Below are positions 24,952 through 37,850 of a stretch of 64,000 nt of DNA, piece after piece. The stretch comes from Actinomycetota bacterium (lineage in GTDB: Bacteria; Actinomycetota; CADDZG01; WHSQ01): contig JAUJPD010000002.1 in the NCBI GenBank assembly GCA_030447315.1, positions 159,346 through 223,345 of the forward strand, given 5' to 3'. Every line of letters begins with the position of its first letter. The stretch's first letter is position 1. Made by a program: the position numbers and the translations under genes. Under the pieces are notes generated by a model. It ran no database searches and had not been told where the DNA came from. It saw only the letters and a program-made list of their open reading frames with translations.

Positions 24952-26424
24952 CTCCCGAGAGTAAAGGGTCGTGCGTAAAGTCACTGTCGCTAAGAGCCTG
25001 ATGGGCGGGGCTCTCGAGCACGTGCTTGTCTCGCAGCTCTTTGTCGGGGATAGGGATCGGATAGCGGGACGAGAAACAAGCCGTACAGAAATCCTCAGCG
25101 GGCACCTGGGTCGACGCCAACATCCCGTCGATCGAGAGATACGCAAGGGAGTCGGCCGCGATGTGCTCCCGGATCTGTTCGACCTCGAGGCGTGCTCCGA
25201 TCAGCTCGTCTTGATCCGGCATGTCGATCCCGTAGAAGCAGGGCCACTTGATCGGGGGCGAAGAGATCCGCATGTGCACCTCTCGAGCGCCGACATCACG
25301 CAACATGGCTACGATCTGTCTCGTGGTGTTGCCGCGGACGATCGAGTCATCTACGACGACGACCCGCCGACCCTCGATGACCTCCCGCACGGGGTTCAAC
25401 TTCATCCTGATCCCCTGTTGCCGCATCGCCTGCGTCGGTTGGATGAAGGTTCGTCCGACATAGCGGTTCTTGACGAACCCGTCGCCGTAGGGCACCCCCG
25501 ACGACTGCGCGAACCCTTGCGCGGCGGGAACACCGCTGTCGGGCACCGGCATGATCAACTCGGCTGTGACGGGGGATTCTTCGGCCAGTCGCTGCCCCAT
25601 CCGGTAGCGCGTCGCATAGACGTTCTGACCCATCAAGGTGGAATCGGGCCGGGCGAAGTAGACGTGCTCGAAGACACAAGCCGACGGGGTCGGCTTCATC
25701 AGGTGTTCGCTCGTCAGACCCTCGGCGTCGATCGTCACCATCTCGCCGGGCTCGACGTCGCGGATGAAGCGGGCGCCCAGGAGATCCAGCGCGCACGTCT
25801 CCGACGCCAGCACCCAACCACCACCCGGGAGGCGGCCGATGGACAGGGGCCTGAAGCCGTGCGGATCGCGCGCGCCGAGAGAGACGGTCCTCGTTCATCA
25901 TCGTGAACGAGTAGGCGCCGGACAACTTGGGAAGCACCTGCAGGATGGCGTCGCGCATGTCTCCCTGATTGGCCCGCGCTATGCGCGGCGACAAGATCGG
26001 TGTCCGACGTCGACCTCAAGCGGGCGGCCTCGGGCGTGGGATCGCCTCCGGCTTCCTTGAGCGTCGCCGCCAGCTCGACCGAGTTGACGAGGTTGCCGTT
26101 GTGAGCCAGGGCGATCTGGCCTGCGGGCGATGACTTGTAGGTGGGCTGAGCGTTGTCCCATGACGTCGATCCGGTCGTCGAATAGCGCGTGTGTCCGATC
26201 GAGACGAACCCCCGCAGGCTCTGGAGGACCGTCTCGTCGAATGCCTGAGCGACCAAACCGAGCTCTTTGTAGACCAGGATCGTTTGGCCGTCCGAGATGG
26301 CTATCCCCGCCGACTCCTGGCCGCGGTGCTGCGCGTAGAGGCCGTAATAGGTGAGCCTGGCGACATCCTCGCCGGGCGCGTAGATGCCGACGACGCCGCA
26401 CGCGCCCCTAGCTTCTCCTGCCAT
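24935..26424 (-). CDS. purF: Amidophosphoribosyltransferase, split by two frameshifts
   Basis: First enzyme of purine synthesis: PRPP plus glutamine to phosphoribosylamine. A short propeptide (MAGEARGA) precedes the catalytic Cys of CGVVGIYAPGED; GHTRYSTTGS and ALAHNGNLVN follow. The PRPP site is VVVVDDSIVRGNTTRQIV, and Fe-S-type Cys residues lie in the C-terminal part (WPCFYGIDM, DFCTACFSS). The frame breaks at ~25985 and ~25875. Adding a CG to GCGCGC at the first site gives DLVAARIARANQGD; adding a CT to the CTCTCTC run at the second gives RLSLGARDPHGF. I read this as one intact gene with sequence errors. Its ATG overlaps the purL stop (TGATG). Confidence 0.88.
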
Positions 26425-28617
26425 CAGGCCACAGTAGCCCTGAGAGACCGCTCGAAAACTCCTTCAAACATGTCCTTCGCAACCTCCAGAGGCACCCGAA
26501 ATGTTCCTAGATCCAAGACATCGCCCGAGACGGTTCCGGCGGTGTGGATCGGGACCCCATAGTCATCGGCAAGTTGTCGCACCTGCTCGACCTTCTCGGA
26601 TGAACAAGAGATGACGGCGCGAGGGGTCTCGGAAAAGAGCATGCGGTGTGACTCGCCTTGCTCCAAAGTGACCGAGAAGCCCACGCCACCGGCCAGAGCG
26701 CTCTCGGCCAGAGCGACCGCCACACCTCCTGCAGCGCAGTCGTGGACGGACGAGAACACGCCGCGCTTCGCGCCTTCGATCAAGAAAGCCTGCAACGCCT
26801 TCTCGGCCCCCATGTCCAGGCGCGGAGGACGCCCGCCGACGACCCCATTGATCGTCTTGGCGTATTCGCTGCCGCCGAGGTCGTTGGGATCGGTGCGACC
26901 GGCGAGGAGGATCGCGTCCCCCGGGGGGCCGAAGGCGAGGCCGACGGAGCTGCCCGGGGTCGCCGACCGATCCCAGCATGCCGATCACCGGGGTCGGATA
27001 GATGGCCCGGCCGTTGGTCTCGTTATAGAAGGAGACGTTGCCGCCCGTCACCGGGGTCCCCAGCTCGCGGCACACGTCGCCGATGCCGCGCACGACCTCG
27101 GCGAACTGCCACATCACCTCTGCTTTCTCCGGATTGCCGAAGTTGAGACAGTTGGTGATCGCCAGAGAGTGCGCCCACGGCGGCGACGTTGCGCGGCCTC
27201 CGCCACGGCCAGGCGGGCGCCCTCGTAGGGATCGAGGTAGCAATACCGGCCGGGACCATCCACCGTGATGGCCACCGCCACGTCGGTGTTCGGGATGCGG
27301 ATGACGGCGGCGTCACCGCCGGGGCCCTGCACCGTGCCCAAGAAGATCATGTGGTCGTACTGCTCCCACACCCAGCGCTTCGAAGCGATAGCAGGCGACC
27401 CCAACAGATCCAGGAACGCCCGGCGCAGGTCGGCGGGGGCTTCGTCTCCGATGCGGCCGTGCTGGAGCTCGTCCAACCACGCGGGCGCGGCCGCCGCGCG
27501 GTTGTAGACTGGGCCCTCCTCGGCGAGGGCGTCGGCGGGAACGTCGGCAAGCACGTCGTCTTCTCGAACCACCTGGGCCGCGGCCGGTCTTGGTCACCGT
27601 TCCCAACACGTTCGCCTGCAGCTCCCACTTGTGGCACACCGCCAGCACCTCATCCACGTTCGCGGGATCGACCACGGCAAGCATCCGCTCTTGAGATTCC
27701 GAGATCATGATCTCAAAGGGCTCCATGTCGGGTTCCCGCAGGTGCACCTGGGCGATGTCGAGGTGCATACCGGTGCCGGCTTTCGAAGCCATCTCCGACG
27801 TGGGACAGGAGACCCCTCCGGCGCCGAGATCTTGAAAGCCGACCAGGAGGTCGGAGCGCACGAGCTCGAGACAGGCCTCGATCAGAAGCTTCTCGGTGAA
27901 AGGGTCGCCCACCTGAACGGAGGGGCGCTTGTCGCCGGAGCTGTCGTCGAACTCTGCCGAGGCCAGCACGCTGGCCCCGCCGATCCCGTCGCGGCCGGTG
28001 GCGGAACCGATCAAGATGACGGCATTGCCTTCCCCCTCAGCACGTCCGTGCATCAGCTTGTCCTCGATCACGCCCAGACACGCGACGTTGACGAGTGGGT
28101 TCTCGGCGTAGCACTCCTCGAAAACGACCTCGCCACCCACCGTGGGCACGCCGATCGAGTTGCCGTAGTTCGAGATGCCGTGGACGACGCCTTCGACGAG
28201 ATAAGAGGTGCGGCCCCCGTCAAGGGGGCCGAAGCGAAGCGGGTCCATCAAAGCGATCGGTCGCGCGCCCATGGAAAGGATGTCCCGGACGATCCCCCCG
28301 ACCCCGGTGGCCGCACCGTTGAACGGCTCGACGAAAGAAGGGTGGTTGTGAGATTCGATCTTCCAAGCCACCGATACTCCGGGAGCGACCTCGATTATCC
28401 CGGCCCCCTCACCGGGACCGACGAGGACGTAGGGGGCCTCGGTCGGAAGATCCCGCAGGTGGACCCGGCTGGACTTGTAGGAACAGTGCTCGCTCCACAT
28501 GACCGAGAACATGGCGAGCTCCGTGTGAGAAGGCTCACGACCGAGCCGCTGTTTGATCGCCTCTAGCTCGTCATCGGTCAGACCTAGGTCCCGATGCAGA
28601 CCGGGCGCGAGGGTCAC
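26424..28617 (-). CDS. purL: FGAM synthase II (PurL), split by about four frameshifts
   Basis: The large subunit of phosphoribosylformylglycinamidine synthase starts at GTG 28617, overlapping the purQ stop (GTGA). Motifs: [16 protein letters not shown] (catalytic His), [53 protein letters not shown], then [17 protein letters not shown] and [16 protein letters not shown]. Frame breaks lie near 27582, 27197, 27180 and 26963. At each, restoring one GC/CG dinucleotide recovers conserved sequence (for example [16 protein letters not shown]). It works with PurQ and PurS as the small-subunit FGAM synthase. A single long frame covers purQ and the start of purL only because of the purQ frameshift. Confidence 0.88.
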
Positions 28618-29298
28618 GCCGACGCCGTCTCTTTGTCCGCCACCCGGTCGAGCAGCGAACCGAACAGAACGATCCCGTCGTCGGAGCCCAGCAACGCCTC
28701 GCACGCGTTCGGGATGAGGCATCAAGCCGAAGACATTGCCGCTCTCGTTGCAGATACCGGCCGCGTCGTCCAAGGAACCGTTCGGGTTATCGCTATAGCG
28801 AAGCACGATCTGGTGGTTCGCCCTCATCGAGCGCAGGACCTCAGGCTCCGCGTACCAGTTGCCCTCGAAGTGGTTGATGGGGATCCGCAGCTCTTGGCCC
28901 GCAGTCGCTCGAGAGGTGAACGCGGTGGAGGCATCGTCTACGCGCAGCGTCACCCACTTGCAGAGGAACTTGAGGCCGTTGTTCTTGCGCAGCGCGCCGG
29001 GAAGCATGCCGGCTTCGCACAGGATCTGGAACCCGTTGCATATACCGACCACCAGACCACCCGAAGCAGCGTGTTCTTGGACCGCCGCCATCACGGGCGA
29101 GAAGCGTGCAAGAGCGCCGGTACGCAGGTAATCACCGTGGGCGAACCCGCCCGGGAGCACGACGAGATCCACCTCGGGCAGAGCGTGCTCGGCGTGCCAG
29201 ATCATCACGGGCTCGGCCCCCAGATCGTGGAACGCCTTGCGCACGTCCAGCTCGCAGTTCGAGCCGGGAAAGACCACGATCCCTACACGAGCCGTCAT
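28614..29298 (-). CDS. purQ: FGAM synthase I, glutaminase subunit (PurQ), one frameshift near its end
   Basis: Class I glutamine amidotransferase: [27 protein letters not shown], catalytic Cys in [19 protein letters not shown], and the His/Glu pair in FGLMPHPER. After PHPER the frame switches. Adding back one CG at ~28722 gives [13 protein letters not shown] and then [12 protein letters not shown], ending at TGA 28614-28616, the normal length (~228). The stop overlaps the purL GTG. It supplies ammonia to PurL. Confidence 0.9.
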
Positions 29299-29540
29299 CC
29301 GATCGAAACCTCGTACGACTCGATCACGGGATTTGCAAGGAGCCGCTCACACATCTCTTCCACCTTGGAACGAGCCTCGTCGTGACTGGCGGCCTCGATC
29401 TGTAACTCGATCCGCTTCCCCACCCTCACCTCGCGCACGCCTGCGTAGCCGAGCACCGGCAGCGCCCGCTCGATGGTCTGGCCCTGCGGATCCGAGATCC
29501 CCGGCTTCAGCATCACGTCCACCCGGGCTAGGTAGGACAT
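29295..29540 (-). CDS. purS: FGAM synthase subunit PurS
   Basis: 81 residues from ATG 29540. [23 protein letters not shown] and [14 protein letters not shown] are typical of PurS, which bridges PurL and PurQ. Its stop overlaps the purQ ATG (ATGA) and its start overlaps the end of the upstream membrane gene by 13 bases. Confidence 0.95.
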   Translation of the reverse strand: MSYLARVDVMLKPGISDPQGQTIERALPVLGYAGVREVRVGKRIELQIEAASHDEARSKVEEMCERLLANPVIESYEVSIG

Positions 29541-30310
29541 CCGGCCCCCCGGGGCAACAACAACGTCAGGGCCACGAAGGCCCCGACCACGAGAACGAGA
29601 GACAGCACTGCGGTGGCCGCTCCGGCGACGGCACGCATGCCGGTCAGCTGCGAGGTCGACTCGACCCCGCGCGCCAAGAGGAACAGCGACCACACGAGCG
29701 CGCTGACGCCCAACGCTATCGAGAACGCGGCCCACGCGGTGGATACCGGATCGACCAGCTCGGCCGTGGTGAAGGTGTCGCGTCCGACGATCAACAGATC
29801 GAATGGCAACAAGAGCACGAGGGCAAACACCTGAGGCAAGGCCGCAGCTCCCCATACAAGGCGGTACGTGTACGAGCCCGATGTCTCGCCCCGCAGAACC
29901 GATGCCGCGCGAGGCCCGACCAGGCCCCACAAGGACTGCGCCATCAGTCCCAGGATCGCTCCGAGCACCGCTGCCGTTACGACGTAAGCAACCAGGTAGG
30001 TGGCATCACACACCTCGCGCACACCCAGCAGGGCGCCCACCTTCAACCAGAGAAGAGAGGTCGCAGCACCTCCCGCCGCGCTGAGCACGACCGGCGCCAC
30101 GCCCTCCGGAGGCCTCAACCCTGCTCGCTCGCGCCGATTGGCTGCGGCAAGCGCGGCGTCGAAACCGTCGCGCGGCGCAAGCAGCACCGACCTGAGCGTC
30201 AGGCCAAGACGAGCCGAAGCCTTGGAACGATCGCGGCCCCCCTGCGCGCCGCTTGCATGGCGCTGAGCTCGTGTCTCGCTGCGACTCAGCCCGCCACCTC
30301 CGCGAGCCAT
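29528..30310 (-). CDS. Yip1-like integral membrane protein inside the purine operon
   Basis: 260 residues from ATG 30310, which would overlap the purC end by 25 bases; a slightly later start is possible because no strong ribosome site is seen. An Arg-rich N-terminus leads into LRSVLLAPRDGFDAA, a motif of Yip1-domain proteins, then about five membrane helices (e.g. YLVAYVVTAAVLGAILGLMAQ cut short here, VFALVLLLPFDLLIV, FSIALGVSALVWSLFLL). It is unrelated to purine enzymes but sits tightly between purC and purS. A transport or membrane-organising role is possible; none is shown. Confidence 0.72.
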   Translation of the reverse strand: MARGGGGLSRSETRAQRHASGAQGGRDRSKASARLGLTLRSVLLAPRDGFDAALAAANRRERAGLRPPEGVAPVVLSAAGGAATSLLWLKVGALLGVREVCDATYLVAYVVTAAVLGAILGLMAQSLWGLVGPRAASVLRGETSGSYTYRLVWGAAALPQVFALVLLLPFDLLIVGRDTFTTAELVDPVSTAWAAFSIALGVSALVWSLFLLARGVESTSQLTGMRAVAGAATAVLSLVLVVGAFVALTLLLPRGAGCPT

Positions 30311-31167
30311 TCCTGGAAGGGACGACCGGTCACCCGCTCGTAGGCCTCGATGTAACGACCCCGCGTCGCGTCCACGACCTCCGGGGGAAGATCCGGCGGA
30401 GGAGGATCGTGATCCCAACCGCTGTCGTTGAGCCAATCGCGCACGTACTGCTTGTCGAAAGAAGGCTGCGCCTGTCCGGGCCGGTAGAGGTCCTGGGGCC
30501 AGAAGCGACTGGAGTCCGGCGTGAGCGCCTCGTCGATCAGGATGACCTCGCCAGCGGCGATCCCGAATTCGAACTTGGTGTCGGCGATGATGACGCCGCG
30601 TTCGAGGGCCAGGGCCGCGCCCGTCTCGTATAGCGCGAGTGCGTAGGCTTTGGCGGTCTCATATACGTCGGCCCCGATGACCTCCGCGGCGCGTCCTTCG
30701 GTGATGTTCTCGTCGTGACCCGTCACGGCTTTGGTCGCCGGCGTAAGGATCGGTTGCGGAAGGCGATCGGACTCGTTCAGCCCCGCGGGCAACATGTGGC
30801 CGCATACCTCACCGCTCGTGCGGTAGTCCTTCCACCCCGACCCGGACAGATAGCCCCGCACCACGAACTCGATCGGCAGTGGCTCCGCGCGCCGGCACAG
30901 CGTGGCGCGTCCCGCGAGGTCGTCGATGCCGACATCCGGAAGATCGCTCTCTTTCACCGATAGCAGGTGGTTAGGACAGACCGACTCGGTGAGCTTGAAC
31001 CAGTGGTGGGACAGCCCGGTAAGCACCTTTCCTTTGTCCGGGATGTCCTGCGAGAGCACCACGTCGTAGGCGCTGATCCGATCCGACGCCACGAGAAGGA
31101 GCTGATCGTCTCCTACTTCGAAGAGCTCTCGCACCTTGCCTGAACCCACATGACGGGTGGTAGACAT
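30286..31167 (-). CDS. purC: SAICAR synthase
   Basis: 293 residues. GSGKVRELFEVGDDQLLLVASDRISAYD shortened to its family core, SGKVRELFE...SDRISAYDVVL, plus RAEPLPIEFVVRGYLSGSGWKDY and IIADTKFEFG. It joins aspartate to CAIR with ATP. Its ATG directly follows the purB stop. Confidence 0.95.
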   Translation of the reverse strand: MSTTRHVGSGKVRELFEVGDDQLLLVASDRISAYDVVLSQDIPDKGKVLTGLSHHWFKLTESVCPNHLLSVKESDLPDVGIDDLAGRATLCRRAEPLPIEFVVRGYLSGSGWKDYRTSGEVCGHMLPAGLNESDRLPQPILTPATKAVTGHDENITEGRAAEVIGADVYETAKAYALALYETGAALALERGVIIADTKFEFGIAAGEVILIDEALTPDSSRFWPQDLYRPGQAQPSFDKQYVRDWLNDSGWDHDPPPPDLPPEVVDATRGRYIEAYERVTGRPFQEWLAEVAG

Positions 31168-32466
31168 CTATAGCGCCTCCAAACGGTCGAAGATCGTGAC
31201 TGCGTTCTGAACGTAACGGGCGTGATCGAAGCACTGCTCTATCTCGTCGGGATCGAGATGCTCGGTGACGTCGGGGTCGGACTTGAGCAGCTCTTTGAGG
31301 TCTCTGCCCTCGTCCCATGCGGTCATCGCGTTCCGCTGCACGAGTGCATAGGCCTGCTCCCGCTGGAGCGTTCCTTTCGACAGCAGCGCGGTGAGAACTG
31401 TCTGCGAGTGCACCAAGCCGTGTGATGCCTCGAGGTTGGACAACATGCGGGGCGCGTCCACCACGAGTCCCTCGATCACCCATCTCATCTTTTCGATCAT
31501 GTAGTCGAGCAAGATGCAGGCGTCGCCCAGCGTGATCCGCTCCACCGACGAGTGCGAGATGTCGCGCTCGTGCCACAAGGCCACGTTCTCGAACCCCGTC
31601 TGCGCGTATGCCCTGAGCAACCGGGCCAACCCGCAGATACGTTCGCAGATGATCGGGTTGCGCTTGTGAGGCATCGCCGAAGAGCCCTTCTGGCCTGGAG
31701 CGAACGGCTCTTGTGCTTCGCGCACCTCGGTGCGTTGAAGGTGGCGGATCTCTTGGGCGAAGCGCTCGAGCGACGCACCGACGATCGCGATCGTGGACAG
31801 CAGCTCGGCATGTCGATCTCGTGCGGTGACCTGTGTCGCGGCGTCTTCGATGCCCAGCCCGAGCCGCTCACAGATGTAGCTCTCCACCTCTGGGCTCAGC
31901 TGTGAGTACGTGCCGACGGCGCCTGAAACCTTGCCGACCGCGACCGAATCGCGAGCTCGACGCAGCCGGTCGCGGTCGCGCGACAACTCGAACACCCAGC
32001 CTGCCAGCTTGGCCCCGAAGGTCGTCGGCTCCGCGTGGACGCCGTGCGTCCTGCCTGCCATCAGGGTGTCACGATGCTCGAGGGCCTTGCGCCGGATGGT
32101 CTCGGTGAGCCGCCCGATGCCCTCCAGCAACAGGTCACCCGCATCCCGCAGGGCCACCGCGGTGGCCGTGTCGAGCACGTCCGACGACGTCATCCCATAG
32201 TGGATGTGACGCCCGGCCGGACCAACGTTCTCGCGTACGTTCTCGACGAAGGCGACAACGTCGTGATGCCGGGTGGCTTCGATCTCCGCGATGCGATCCA
32301 CATCGAACGCGGCTCCCTGTTTGATCTCGCTCAGATCGTCGACCTCGACCTCGCCCAATCGCACCCGCGCCTCGACCGCGAGGATCTCGATCTCCAACCA
32401 TCTAGAGAATTTCGCCCGTTCCGAGAAGATGCCGGACATCTCCTCGCGGCTGTAGCGGGGGATCAC
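31168..32466 (-). CDS. purB: Adenylosuccinate lyase
   Basis: 432 residues. Fumarase/aspartase superfamily: RYSREEMSGIFSERAKFSRW at the start, HYGMTSSDVLDTA (conserved His/Ser), AGRTHGVHAEPTTFG, and the signature loop GSSAMPHKRNPIICERI with the catalytic Ser. It acts twice in purine synthesis, releasing fumarate from SAICAR and adenylosuccinate. Its ATG overlaps the TetR-gene stop (ATGA). Confidence 0.95.
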   Translation of the reverse strand: MIPRYSREEMSGIFSERAKFSRWLEIEILAVEARVRLGEVEVDDLSEIKQGAAFDVDRIAEIEATRHHDVVAFVENVRENVGPAGRHIHYGMTSSDVLDTATAVALRDAGDLLLEGIGRLTETIRRKALEHRDTLMAGRTHGVHAEPTTFGAKLAGWVFELSRDRDRLRRARDSVAVGKVSGAVGTYSQLSPEVESYICERLGLGIEDAATQVTARDRHAELLSTIAIVGASLERFAQEIRHLQRTEVREAQEPFAPGQKGSSAMPHKRNPIICERICGLARLLRAYAQTGFENVALWHERDISHSSVERITLGDACILLDYMIEKMRWVIEGLVVDAPRMLSNLEASHGLVHSQTVLTALLSKGTLQREQAYALVQRNAMTAWDEGRDLKELLKSDPDVTEHLDPDEIEQCFDHARYVQNAVTIFDRLEAL

Positions 32467-33065
32467 GAAGCCATCCTAGTGACCGGTTCGGCCTGAGCCA
32501 GAAGGCTCGTGACCGTGTCTTCCACCAGTTGCTGGACCTCGGCGTCCAGAGCGGAACCGGTAGAGACCGCTCGCCGGACCGCGGCCTGGGGGACGTCGAG
32601 CAGGGCGAACCGCGCGCGGGCCACCGAGACGCCCGGCAGACGTCGAGCAAAGGTGCGGACGGTATCGGTGATGTCGTTGCCGAGGCGGGTCGCCCGGCGG
32701 GCCAGCTCGGTCGGCCATTCGCTGCCGGTGACCTCGGACCTGGAGTTCAGCAGGAAGAAGGCGGCCTCGCCGGGCCGGCGACGCGCCCAGTCGAGGGTGT
32801 AAGCGGCCGCGCCGAGCGCGCCGTGGCGCGGATCGGGAGCAGCCAACGAGGCGGCGAGGTGGGAATGGAAACCCTCACCCGAACGGAGCCAGGCCGACGC
32901 CACCAATGAGTCGCGCGAGGGGAAGCGGTGATAGATGGACCCGCTCGGCGCCCCGATCACGTCCGCCACCATCGCTATGGACAGGGCCGAAACCGGGCTG
33001 CGTCTCAAGACGTGGATCACGGCGTCGAGGATCTGCTCGCTGGAGTACTTCGGGGGCCGGGGCAC
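32463..33065 (-). CDS. TetR-family transcriptional regulator
   Basis: 200 residues. N-terminal helix-turn-helix: SEQILDAVIHVLRRS, then SIAMVADVIGAPSGSIYHRF, the usual TetR DNA-binding pattern. The C-terminal ligand domain has RPGEAAFFLLNSRSEV and no recognised ligand site. It is translationally coupled to purB. Either it controls the pur genes or it only shares their transcript; TetR proteins do not usually regulate purine genes in Actinobacteria, so this location deserves attention. The 215 bases upstream, to purE, are gene-free and contain two copies of GGCCCGGCGCCGCC (33147 and 33171); a second pur promoter and operator could lie there. Confidence 0.88.
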   Translation of the reverse strand: MPRPPKYSSEQILDAVIHVLRRSPVSALSIAMVADVIGAPSGSIYHRFPSRDSLVASAWLRSGEGFHSHLAASLAAPDPRHGALGAAAYTLDWARRRPGEAAFFLLNSRSEVTGSEWPTELARRATRLGNDITDTVRTFARRLPGVSVARARFALLDVPQAAVRRAVSTGSALDAEVQQLVEDTVTSLLAQAEPVTRMAS

Positions 33066-33280
33066 GATTAGAGGCTAGCCTCCGAAACCGTTATAGAGAC
33101 GGATCTCGCTTTGAGAATCTCCGGGGCCCCCGCCGGATGGTGGTCGGCCCGGCGCCGCCGCCGAGCTCTGGGCCCGGCGCCGCCCCGACCCTCCCTCCAA
33201 ACCGTTCTGAGTCACTCAGGCCAAGGGCACGGTCGTCGGCGCCTCCTTGCAGGTCCCGAGGGGTTACCTCACCCGGCCCC

Positions 33281-33741
33281 CTACAGCTTCAGGCCCTCGG
33301 ACAGCTCCTTCTTGTAGTCCCGGAGCTTCGTGCGCAGACCCTCGTCCCCGGTCGCGAGGATCTGGGCCGCAAGCACGGCCGCATTCTTGGATCCACCGAT
33401 GGCGACGGTTGCAACAGGAACCCCGGGCGGCATCTGGACGCAGGAATACAAGGCGTCGGCTCCGGCGAGGCCCTCTTGATACAGAGGCACGCCGATAACG
33501 GGGAGCGTCGTGTGCGCGGCAACCACGCCGGGAAGGTGGGCGGCGAGTCCCGCGCCGGCTATCAGAACGCGCAACCCGCGCTCTTCGGCCGAACGCGCGT
33601 ATTCGCTCACGCGCTCGGGCTTGCGGTGCGCCGACATGACCTCGCTCTCGTAGTCGATGCCGAAGCGCTCCAGGACGGCATGCGCCTTGTCCATGACCGG
33701 TCGATCGGAGTCGCTTCCCATCACGATGCCAACCAGGGGGT

Positions 33742-33745
<4 letters not shown>
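33281..33745 (-). CDS. purE: N5-CAIR mutase, class I PurE
   Basis: 154 residues. VGIVMGSDSDRPVMDKA, EVMSAHRKPERV, LIAGAGLAAHLPGVVAA and PLYQEGLAGADALYSCVQMPPG are the class I PurE motifs. It isomerises N5-CAIR to CAIR, so a PurK partner is expected but not seen. Its ATG overlaps the purD stop (ATGA). Confidence 0.95.
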
Positions 33746-36540
<2,795 letters not shown>

Positions 36541-36730
36541 GGTCCGCCCCTCCTTGTGGGAATGCCTCGCGCGCGGCGATTGTACTGAGAGGTTCCGAGC
36601 CGAACCCGGAACGACGAGGGCAGGAGCCGGGGGGGCCTAAACAGGGGCCGGGCAGGCGCCGATGTACCTTTTCGGGTAAGGGTAGTGCAGGATGTCTACC
36701 GTCGTTGCTGATGGGGAAGCGAGGAAGCCG

Positions 36731-37492
36731 ATGGACGCAGATCTGTTCCAGCTCGGAGTTCTCATCCTGCTGGCTCTCACGCTCGCGGCTTTGGTGGGGC
36801 TGCTGGCGACGGTGAGCGCGATCCGCACGACGCTCGAACGCAGTACGGCCTCGGGGGAGCATCCTTTGCTCACCGCTTCGGGCGAAACCGGCGACACGGC
36901 CGTGGCCGCTGGCGGGGACGCCACCGGGGCCCAGGGGACGACCCCCGCCGGGGTGCAGCCACAGGCCGCCCAGGTCGAGCCCACTAGCGCGGTTCTTTCG
37001 AGCCAGGGTTCTGGGGGCCGAGCCGACACGATCCGCACCGTGCTCGAGCAACACGGGCTCGAGCAACACAGTCTGGCCGACACCGAGAGAGGCGCAGCCG
37101 CGCCCACCACCACGTCCGCGACGACGCCCGGCCCGGGTGACCCGGTAGAGGTCGATAGCGCCTTCGCCGCTCACGCCGACGATCCCCAAGAGGAGCCTTT
37201 CCAGAGGGACGGTCGCTGGTGGTTCCGCAGAGGTGGGGAGCTCCTCCTCTACAACGAGGCCACCGGCCAGTGGGAGCAGGCGCCCTCCGACTCCCCGGTG
37301 GGAGCAGCATCCGTTCCCGCGGCGGCGGCCGAGGGAGCGGGCACGGCGGGGGCCTCCGCCCAGGGGACCACAGCCACCGCGGTATCCGAGTCGCCGGAGC
37401 CCGAGGCCACCTTCTGGAAGTGCCCGACCTGCGGAGCCGTGAACGGTTCCACGGCGACCAGTTGCCGCATGTGCTTCGCAGGGCGCCCGTAG
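36731..37492 (+). CDS. Membrane-anchored protein with C-terminal RanBP2-type zinc finger
   Basis: 253 residues from ATG 36731, preferred over ATG 36692 because GAGGAAG lies 5 bases before it. One hydrophobic helix near the N-terminus (LGVLILLALTLAALVGLL), then ~190 residues of low-complexity Ala/Thr/Gly/Pro/Glu sequence with a small WWFRRGGELLLYNEATG motif (~residues 160-185), and at the end KCPTCGAVNGSTATSCRMC, i.e. CxxC-x10-CxxC, a RanBP2-like zinc ribbon. A long disordered linker between membrane and zinc finger suggests a tethered binding module. Partner unknown. Confidence 0.7.
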   Translation: MDADLFQLGVLILLALTLAALVGLLATVSAIRTTLERSTASGEHPLLTASGETGDTAVAAGGDATGAQGTTPAGVQPQAAQVEPTSAVLSSQGSGGRADTIRTVLEQHGLEQHSLADTERGAAAPTTTSATTPGPGDPVEVDSAFAAHADDPQEEPFQRDGRWWFRRGGELLLYNEATGQWEQAPSDSPVGAASVPAAAAEGAGTAGASAQGTTATAVSESPEPEATFWKCPTCGAVNGSTATSCRMCFAGRP

Positions 37493-37495
37493 GTC

Positions 37496-37795
37496 TTACG
37501 GCAGCGCTCTTACATCGTCTTTCGCCGCACGGCGCAGGAAAGAACCCAAGATCGGAAGCATCGGGTTCCGGCCTAACGCGGCGCCCGCCATGAACCCGAA
37601 CCACACCACCGCGCCGATAAGGAACACGATGCGCGTCAGCGATGGCGGGCCGGCGGACGCGGCATAAAGGGCCACCGGCCACACCAGACCAAGAGCTATC
37701 GCTTGAAGACCGTGGAAGCGGACGCGGGCATCTCGCCCGAGCAGGAACGCGAGGACGCCTGATACCGGCAACAACAGATAGGCGACGGCGCTCAT
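37496..37795 (-). CDS. Small integral membrane protein (DUF4870-like)
   Basis: 99 residues from ATG 37795. Three helices: AVAYLLLPVSGVLAFLLG, LQAIALGLVWPVALYAA and RIVFLIGAVVWFGFMAGAAL, with RDARVRFHGLQAI between the first two, as in DUF4870/YP-like proteins. Function unknown. Convergent with the zinc-finger gene (3-base gap) and divergent from the YyaL gene. Confidence 0.68.
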   Translation of the reverse strand: MSAVAYLLLPVSGVLAFLLGRDARVRFHGLQAIALGLVWPVALYAASAGPPSLTRIVFLIGAVVWFGFMAGAALGRNPMLPILGSFLRRAAKDDVRALP

Positions 37796-37850
37796 CGAGT
37801 CATCGTACGTAGTGTCGTGAGAGATCTGCCTCGATGGGCATGATGGGGCG

